Assembly: GCF_008831285.2 (NCBI RefSeq)
Contig: NC_045141.1
Span: forward strand, 2,420,001-2,484,000
Direction of reading: 5' to 3'
Source: Nymphaea colorata
Taxonomy: Eukaryota; Streptophyta; Magnoliopsida; Nymphaeales; Nymphaeaceae
Length of the DNA: 64,000 bases
The notes beneath the pieces were generated by a model that had not been told where the DNA came from, did no database searches, and was given only the letters and a program-made list of their open reading frames with translations. This document shows positions 35,601 through 44,483 of this stretch, piece after piece (the first letter of the stretch is position 1; the number at the start of each line of letters is the position of its first letter). Both the position numbers and the translations under genes were made by a program.

Positions 35601-38600
35601 TGCAGGGACGGCTGAAGCGTCATGGTTACGTCATTTACTTGGAAAGCTCAATCTTCCTATTGTTCGGTCATCATTACTATGTGACAATCAAAGTGCGATA
35701 AAAATTGCTTTCAATCCCATTTTGCATAATCGCACCAAACATATAGAGATTGATCAACATTTCATTCGACAGAAGGTTGAAGAAGCCGAGATCTTGCCTA
35801 CTTATATATCTACCAATGAACAGATAGCTGATCTTTTTACCAAAGGTCTCACAGGGCAGCATTTTTGGGATTTGAAGAACAAGTTGTGCATGATCAAATC
35901 TCATGCACAACTTGAGGGGAGCTGTTAGCGTATGGGGGTCGGGTCTGTTCAGACCCGATCCATTCTCCTTATATCCACACGCCTAAAGTTACTAGGCGGT
36001 GGCTCTCTTGTAATTTTTTATCTTTTTTATGTACAAATCTGTTGTACCCTATTAGGGTTATTCATTTATTAAAAGATTAAGGAACGCAGGGCTAAGCTAA
36101 GCCGGCTGCTCCCTTTCCTCCATCGTCTTCTTTCATCCTCTCTTCTCAACATATCTGTTTTGCATACGGAGAGACAAGTACTTTGTGAAGATTCTTACAA
36201 ACAGCACCCATGTTGCATTAATGCTGGTTCTACACCTGAAGCGCCGTGTCCTTGTGACATAGGCCGCTGCGGTGTTTTTTTTTGGGGTTACTATTTTCTA
36301 GTTTCTTGGGAATTATTTTGTCATGGGCACTATAATTTCTTTACATAGCTCCTTTGATTTCTCTCTTCATTCCCAACACTATCTCAGGCTTTTAAAGTTT
36401 TAAACTAAATATTGTGGGGGCTTGCTAGTATTTTCCATAATATTTCAGCTTTTTAGCTTGATTAGTAAGTTTCTGAAGATTGTCTATAATTCTGATCATC
36501 TCTTTACAAATGGTAAACAGAATTTAATGGTGCTGGAAGAGGTGCTTTTGCTGTTGAAGACATTGACGTTGGGGAAGCTGCTTTAGAGATTCCTCAATCT
36601 ATTGTCATAAGCGAGCAACACATTTATGAATCAAATATGGTATGCCTTTTTGTGATAATGAATGCCATTCCTACCTCTGTTTCCTTTACCAAATGATTAA
36701 TCTGGTTTTATATCTAGTTATCTACTGATCATAGCCACAAATATTGTTTTTGGGTTTTTATCTGTAAGATTTTTCTCAGGTATTGTGGCAAAGTTATTCT
36801 TTTAAGGAAAATACATTAATTTAAAAAAATGAAAAAGGTCAAAAGTTAAGTAAAAATGAAATAAATGAAAACCTAATAACTATACATAAAAAATATCCAA
36901 GTAAAATCATAAAAATGTTTTTTTTTATAATGATAAAAATGACAATAAATAATGTACCTCAAATTTAAAGTTGTAGACATTATTGTACAAGAGTAAATGG
37001 AACTGTAAAACAGAAATGATAATAAATCATGCATTGTACCATAAAGTGGGGAAAAATCAAATAAAAATAATGAAAAAAAAAACTTACCAAGCGCCAGGAG
37101 GAACATTGCATATTGGCCTCCCTCTCAAGTCTAAAACAATTGAAAACAATGCAATTTTCACTGTGAAAGTATGACTAGGGCTTAAAAGCCCTAATCATGT
37201 TGTGAGTTTCCATTTTTATCATTAAAAAGAAAGTCCAAGCCCAAAAATGTCCTTTTTAGCCTTCTTAAGATTCAATGTCCTTTTTTAACAAGGAAAAATC
37301 CCATGTGAGTGTTTAAATTTAAACTTTTTTCATAATGTCTCAATTGCGCTTATTTTATTCTTTGATTAGAATAAATGAAAAAACAGGATAAAATCACATT
37401 AAATTGTGATAAATTATTTTTGATGCTTTTTCTAATCCTGTGTCTTTTTGTTTTTTTCCATTCTTTTGTTAGTATTGAGATATTTTCGAAAATATCACGA
37501 TATTTGTGGCTGTGCTACTGACTACTATGCATAAGGATGCGTTCTAATTATTCTTATTTATTTAGTCCATAGACATGCATATTTGCTTTTGTAAGTATGG
37601 TTTGGTATTATCACACCCTAAATTTCATTAATTTTTTTAAAATGCACAACACATAATAGATAGATGTGACAATACTCGAACAAACCACAAAAATATAACA
37701 CCATCTTTGTGCATTTTCATGCCATACAAAACATATATGTACAAACATATTTCTACAAAAGACCTTCAAACTTATTACTCCTTCCAGAAATATTTATAAA
37801 ATTAAAAAGAAAGACTCAAGTTGAAGATGATGTGCTGAGACACGAATTCTTTTCGAAGTGGGATGTCACTTGTCAGTTACACTTTTGATCTGCTAGGTCC
37901 TGGAAACAAAAAATGTTAGTAGAAGGCTGAGCTTTCAGAGTATGACAAATAACCATCCAATTCACTAGTCTTATAGGTGTGTGCGTTATAACTTGTTTCA
38001 GAGGCATTGCACTACTCAACAGTCAACACAACAAAACTTTTCTGCTACTATTCATCATACATTGGGGACTTTCATCACATGTCCCTCATGGACGGTAGGT
38101 TTTAAAGTAAATTTACAAGTGTGATGCAATTTGACATATTCTAGGCCACCCAAGACTGAACCTTTCATACGTTTGATCACAATACACTCGATCAATTATT
38201 CATTCAATCTCAATACACTCCATCACAATGCACTTGAGTAGTTCACAAAATCTTTTGCTTATATAGACAGAGTATGCACAATGGGAGCATTATCCACTCA
38301 ATGAAACAAGTTTTCATACAATCAGGGTACACATTTCCAACATCAACCATTTCATCAAACATATTACCGTTCAATTATGTTGGACCACTTTAGACACACT
38401 CATCCTGTGTCGTATGAACATACACACATTCATCTAAGGGTTTTACTAAATCTACTTCTAAGCTGTACAATACAATTTCTGGTTAGGTGCATTTTACTTC
38501 TAAGGATCTAAACTTTCAATCTAGGTGGTGTTACAGTTTTAACCATGTCACATTACGGTCCTTTCACATTCTTACTTTTTGATGGTAGTCTGTTTAAGCA

Positions 38601-39711
38601 CAAAATGCAGGTGCATGCACAACATCATTGACCTTCTTAATTGGGAGAAGCCCCTAGAGTCAGAAGCACTATCAGTCTCGATACACTGCAACAGTGGAGC
38701 ATATCCTACCGGCGTTCTGTTCATGAGTAGATATGCTCAGCCACCATGGGACACCTAGGTTGGGAGGCAAGAAGCCGATAACTTTCCGTTCCAAAAATAC
38801 TTCACGATACGAGACACCAGGCCTTTTCACCTCTTCCCCTTTGAGTAGGCTAGCCAGTTAAAAGATCACACGGACTGCCCTGCCCAATTACCTATTACAC
38901 TTTTAGTACATCAACTTAGGTGTTGGGCAAACAAGCAATTAAATGCTGATTGAGTCCTTCATTTCGGTAAAGCTATTTCATTTACAGTCGATGCTTATAG
39001 TCCAATCAAAATAAGATGGGAGCTTATCATGCAACACCCTAGCCAAGCCTCTTTTGGCATCAACACAAACACAATACCTTGCATTTCAGATGCTTACTTT
39101 GCTTCATGACCTTCGGTACACATTCATTAAATTCTATAATTGGGATGGGTGGACCTAAATTGATATGTGCATTTTAGGTTCGCCTGAGACTTACGTGTAT
39201 TTATTATGCTATAACTTCATTAGGGTTTCCCATTTATCTAAAGTAGGTGTAATTTCCAAGTCAGGTTCATTTCATCCAAATTATGGGGAGTCTTCTCCAT
39301 TGGTGGTCGGTGAACAGCTGTCGAACACAATGATCGATCTGTCATGTTATCTAATGCATGGATCATGTTCGAGGAAACAAAATCAATTTGCAAAAACACC
39401 TACAATTTTACACAGATATTTCAGTATATGCACATGCATGTTCGTGCCGATCCAATTATACATCCACCTTTACCACAAGCATAATATAACAAACCATAAA
39501 TTTTGCAGATTTTTCATTTGATAAATTCAATCAGATACTGTAATTTACTAGAGCAAAATTATGGGTGAGCAGCTAATTGGGAGGCCACCATACGTCCATA
39601 CCTTCAGTGTGCACTTTATCCCAATTAAATTTTTTAAATCTGCTGCATACTTTCTGCTGCATGCTATTTTTCCTTCTCTCTTTTTTCTGTTCTACTGCAA
39701 CTACACTGCTG

Positions 39712-39746
<35 letters not shown>

Positions 39747-40468
39747 CAGACCACTTGGGTAAGGGATAGAATCCTGATTCCTTAAATTCATGTTAAAAAG
39801 TGTTTTAAACAAAAAATGAACCTTCTAATGTGTTTATGAATGCTAATTTAATATAATCATGCTTTAGTTCAAGTCATTTTTGTAAAAAGTTTGATCTTTA
39901 TAGTACCAAAATTTTGATGTTATAAGAGCCGTTCATTTTTTTGACTATTAAAGAAAATTGCTTAAGTAAGAAAATAACTAACTTAATAAATGTTTCTCAT
40001 CAAATCACTTTTAAGATCATATCTTTAAGGTTAGATTTCAAAAAAAAAAAATTAATTTCATTAGGTCTGGTTTTTGTCACTTACATATATGCTATGTCAC
40101 ACGGGTACGGGTACGCGGACATGTCAATTTACAAAATTTTAGGATACGCGGACACGGCGAATTTTATATTCTAAAAAATTAAAAAGGATAATAAAAAAAA
40201 CATTAAATTAATAATTCACTCCTACAATCTCATAAGTCATAAGAAAGAAAGTCTCAGATTCTCAAACAAAACATTGTTCATCGCCAATCTCATAAGTCAT
40301 AAGAAAGAAAGTCTCAAACAAAACAAAGAATGTCGGGTTAGTAAAGTGGTTCGGATAGGGTCTGACCCTGACCCGATCCAAAACGTATCCTGTCGTGTCC
40401 AAGTGTCGACACCGGTACGTGGCCAATTTTGCTGTGTCCGTGAGACATAGCATATATGTTTCCTCTCC

Positions 40469-40515
<47 letters not shown>

Positions 40516-41273
40516 AAGTCGTTGGAGATCGCCGGAAAACTTACTTGGCTGTCGCCGCCGGTGGTGGCTCTAATACCATGTTGCACGAGAGGGAGAGAGA
40601 AAAGGTTTCTGTTATTTCTCACGTAACCCTAATCTCATATTTAAAGAGATTAGGGTTTTGACTACATATTTACAATTTCAGTCCACTAAAGTGTACTAAA
40701 ACAATAAGTAGAACCTTGTCCACTTTCTAATATTTCAGAAAGACTCAAATTGACTCTAGAAAACTTTAATAGTATGTACTTATGTATGTATGTATATTTT
40801 CTGCTTTTATTTCCTTTTCCCCTTTCTGCTTAGCTGCAGCTGCTGCCTCTTCTTCTTTACTTCAACTTTCCCTTTTCCTTCCTTTTCTTCTTTTTCCACT
40901 CTTCTTTTTTTCTTCTACCTTGTTCTTTTGTTGCTATGCAATACTCCCTTCTCTTTTTTCTTTTCCTCTTTTCTTCCTTTCGTCCCTCTCCGTCTTTTTT
41001 TTTTTTTTAAACTCTCTTGCTGTCTACAGGGCTTCTTTTTTCTTCTTCATCCTCTTCTTCTCTCCCTGTCATTGTTTCTCCTTCTTCTTTTTGCTCCTCC
41101 TTATTCTTCTTCTCTCTCTTTCTCATGGTCTCTTTTTTTCTTTTCCCTCTGTGTGTGTGTGTGTGTGTGTGTGCTCCCTCTCGGCTCCTGTAAATGAGCT
41201 GAGAGAGGAGGCACTAAATATTTGGGGCGGGCGGGTTTTGACCCAAGTCCAAACCCAACTGTCCTCTCCCATT

Positions 41274-41319
<46 letters not shown>

Positions 41320-44300
41320 TGCGCGTGTGCGCACATGCACACACACATGCACATATATACAACGCACATATGTATATATACTTTATAGGAAAAAACTGAA
41401 GTATATATTTTTGATACCCCAAAGATTTTTAATTCTTTACAGCCCAATTTTAGGTTCTTTTGTGCTCTTAACATTGCATTTCTGCCCCTATGTTGTAATG
41501 TTTACTGTTATGTACTTATGCACTTTATGCATGTAAATACTCATTTCAGGCCATCAGGGCACATCAGATGCACAATTATTCTAAGTTTCCCCTATAGCCA
41601 CTTGAAATTCCATATTTACCCCCATGTGTAAATATGTACATGTATATTCTTTTAGCATTTGCCATCAAATTTCTAGCTGAAAATTTGACCTGCTTTAACC
41701 AAATTTTAGGTTTGATCAAACATATTTAGTTTTTGCAAATTACCCCTTATGGGTATGCAAAATTTTGTTTTTTTCCCTTGTCTTTAAATAGCAGTTGTAG
41801 AACCAAATTTTCATTTTTAGCAGCATTGGTGCAGCTATCCTCAACTTGTCTGTAATTTATATGTCAAAAACGAAAGACTGACCTGATCTCATACTTTAAA
41901 ATTGTCTTGTAAGCAGGAAAATAACGTGCTAGTAGATTTGTTGAGAGAAATGTTTGTAAATTTTGTGGTAGTTGAGAGAAATTTTTATCAGTCACTGGTA
42001 TATAGTGGAAATTTTGTCGAGAGTCCTTATATTATGTCCTTGTCAATGTCACACGGGTACTCCTCCAAAGGAGGAGTACCCGTATGGTACCGGTACGACA
42101 CGGGTACGGGTACGAGTATGGGGTTGGGTACGCCTTTTTTGTGCGTTGACCGTACCGGGTACGGTCAATGCACCGGAGGTCATTTTTGACCTTTTTTGGG
42201 TACGGTCAACTTTGACTGAGTCCAAATGTGTCTTTTTTTTATTTTAACGACTTTTAGATTTTAAAGTTTTAAACGATTATAACGTTAAAAAAAAAGCTCG
42301 AAACCCTTAAAACATGTTTTCGTTTTAAGGGTTTCGTTTCCTCTCATCGTGCGACGGCCGGCGACGGTAGGAGGCAAACGGCGACGGTGAAGGCGAAGGC
42401 AGTTGAACGGCGACGGTGATCGGCGACGGTAGGAGACGAACAGCGACGGGTTTCGTTTCCTCTCATCGTGCGACGACCGGCGACAGGCAGGGGCGGCGAC
42501 CGGCGACGAAAGGCGAAGATAGTTGAACGGCGACTGATCGGCGACAGTAGGAGGCGAACGGCGACGGCAGGAGGCGAACAGCGGCGGTATATTTTTGTTT
42601 TTATCATGTTTTAGTTCATTTTCATTGGTTCTGCCCCTGCCTTCACCTCCGGCGACGACCGTTGGGCGTTGTATTGTTTCTGTTCTTTCACTATTATCTC
42701 TTGTTTTCTGTTTGCGTAGTTGATTCTCAATGAGTCCATCTTCTTTGCGTAGTTGTTTTCTGTTTTTCGTTGAATGCAGCGTGTTTTGTTTGGCCAACAG
42801 ATTGCAGCGTGTTTTTTGTTTTTCGTTGGGTTCATCCCAATCTGCTGATGAACCCAAGTCCGATGTCTTTTGAGCATGTCCTTTGATAAATTGAAAAGCA
42901 CTCCAAGCTTTATCACATCATATTCGTATTTTGGTATGCCTTGTCCAACAATGACCTATTCTTCTTTGGATGCATGCCTTCCCACGTCATATACTGAATC
43001 AATTATTCACTTATTCTGCATAGACTGCATATTCATTATTCTGTATTGCATGTTCTATACTGATTGAGAAGAAATCCATTTGATATTGGTGTGAATCGTG
43101 TGATATATGTCCAATTACAATGTTATCTGCATGACTGCATCAGATATTGTCTTGTACTAATTAGGAACAAAGCTGATGTATTTTGAATGTTAATTTTGAG
43201 ACTGAGGAGAATGAGAATGTATTTATGAATATGACTATATGTTATTCTGATTGTGTAATTTTTGATATAGATATGTGCAAATATGTTATTTTTCTGCATT
43301 TTTTGACATATATATGTGTGTGTGTACAGCCGTACCCCCATACCCAAATTTTTTGAAAATGGTCCGTACCCGTACCAGTACCGGTACCCGTACTGGCACC
43401 CGTACCGGCACCCGTACCCGTACCCGTACCCGTACCCATGTGACATAGGTCCTTGTAATAAAATGGACTACTTTGCAGTTTCTGACTAATCTTTATGCAA
43501 GTGGCAACTAATGTCAATGAAGGATGACTCTTTGACTCTTCTCGGTCCATTTTAGAATATGAGTACCACCACATATGAGCACTAATTGTATCCTAATCTC
43601 AACTTCTTAATTTTGCTAGATCTATGGTTATAAAAGAAAGTCAACTCAATGGGAAAGTGATAGGTTATAACGGTGAGTATTAGTATAGTTTTTGAAAACC
43701 CATCATATAGATGTCCATATGTGAGTTGTGCTTTCATATCAATCGAATGGTTGAAATTAGTGCATACAAGTACTCGTAGTATTCATATTCTAAAACTAAT
43801 ATGGTTAACTTTTTAAAAATCTATGTAAGAGCAAGACATTTCCATTAGTGACCTGCCTATTCATATCAATCGAACACTTCAAATTCGTGCATACAGCTAC
43901 CTATATTTGGAAGTGCTTAAATTCTGAAACCTGTGTATACAGCAAAAAGAAACACATATTATTAGAAAAAAATGTGTTAAAAATGTCAGAAATTGCTCAG
44001 CTGAATAAAACAGGAAAAATGCGGTTTTTATAAAAACTGTCAAAAAACGAAAACAACTCATTTGCCTTTATTAGTTTTTTCCCCCTTTTTTTCATTTTAA
44101 ATGTTTTTGCCGTTTTTAGTGCTAGATGTTTTATTTCACATTTTTTTCTTTTCCTTTTTAAGATTTTGGCCACCTTTTTGTTCTGATAAAAGATTAATTG
44201 TTTTAAAATTTGCCGAAATTTTTTCATTCTTTTCCCATCGAAAACAACTTTGCCATACTATACCCATACAAAACGTTTCCGTTTAAAACTCAAAAATAAT

Positions 44301-44428
44301 AATTGTGGCTAACTGGCTATATATATATATATTCTATTAATAACTGGCTGTTTCGATTCATTGGAACAACTCGATGAATTAATGACCATATATAGAACCT
44401 ATCCAATTTTTACTGTGAGATGGTTGGC

Positions 44429-44483
<55 letters not shown>

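Larger units (their letters stand above)
31114..36204 (+). mobile_element. Complete, young Ty1-copia retrotransposon in intron 4
   Basis: The element proper is 31119-36199 (5081 bp), flanked by the exact 5-bp duplication AACAG (31114-31118 and 36200-36204). The LTRs are 278 and 277 bp and differ, by my reading, at two bases and one T-run length. The primer-binding site TGGTATCAGAGCC follows the 5' LTR directly, and a purine tract (TTGAGGGGAGC) precedes the 3' LTR. One long ORF fills the interior. It lies in the same orientation as the host gene, between exons coding for the SET-N motif and the region before it, so its poly(A) signals could cause premature transcript ends. Confidence 0.95.
28768..36520 (+). 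other. Intron 4 of the SET gene (7.75 kb)
   Basis: Two thirds of the intron is the copia element at 31119-36199. The rest contains a possible LTR-like module near 29570-29700 and a diverged duplication at 30395-30960. Without the copia insertion the intron would be about 2.7 kb. Confidence 0.8.

Noticed and set aside
40782-41399. Long ORFs rich in Phe, Ser and Leu with apparent membrane segments
   Set aside because: They are translations of the pyrimidine tract and the TG/AC microsatellites; overlapping ORFs exist in several frames with no codon structure.
41902-42035. Exon-like piece after TTGTAAGCAG (ENNVLVDLLREMF)
   Set aside because: It has no match to the SET protein, no needed phase, and runs into the hAT-type element; treated as intron.
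42285-42857. 190-codon minus-strand ORF, Arg-rich
   Set aside because: Most of it is the GGCGACGG duplication inside a non-autonomous hAT-type element; no domain and no start context.
43360-43445. GTACCCGTACCCGTACCCG array considered as interstitial telomere or satellite
   Set aside because: The unit is not the plant telomere TTTAGGG, and the array is the subterminal region of an element with inverted ends and an 8-bp duplication.
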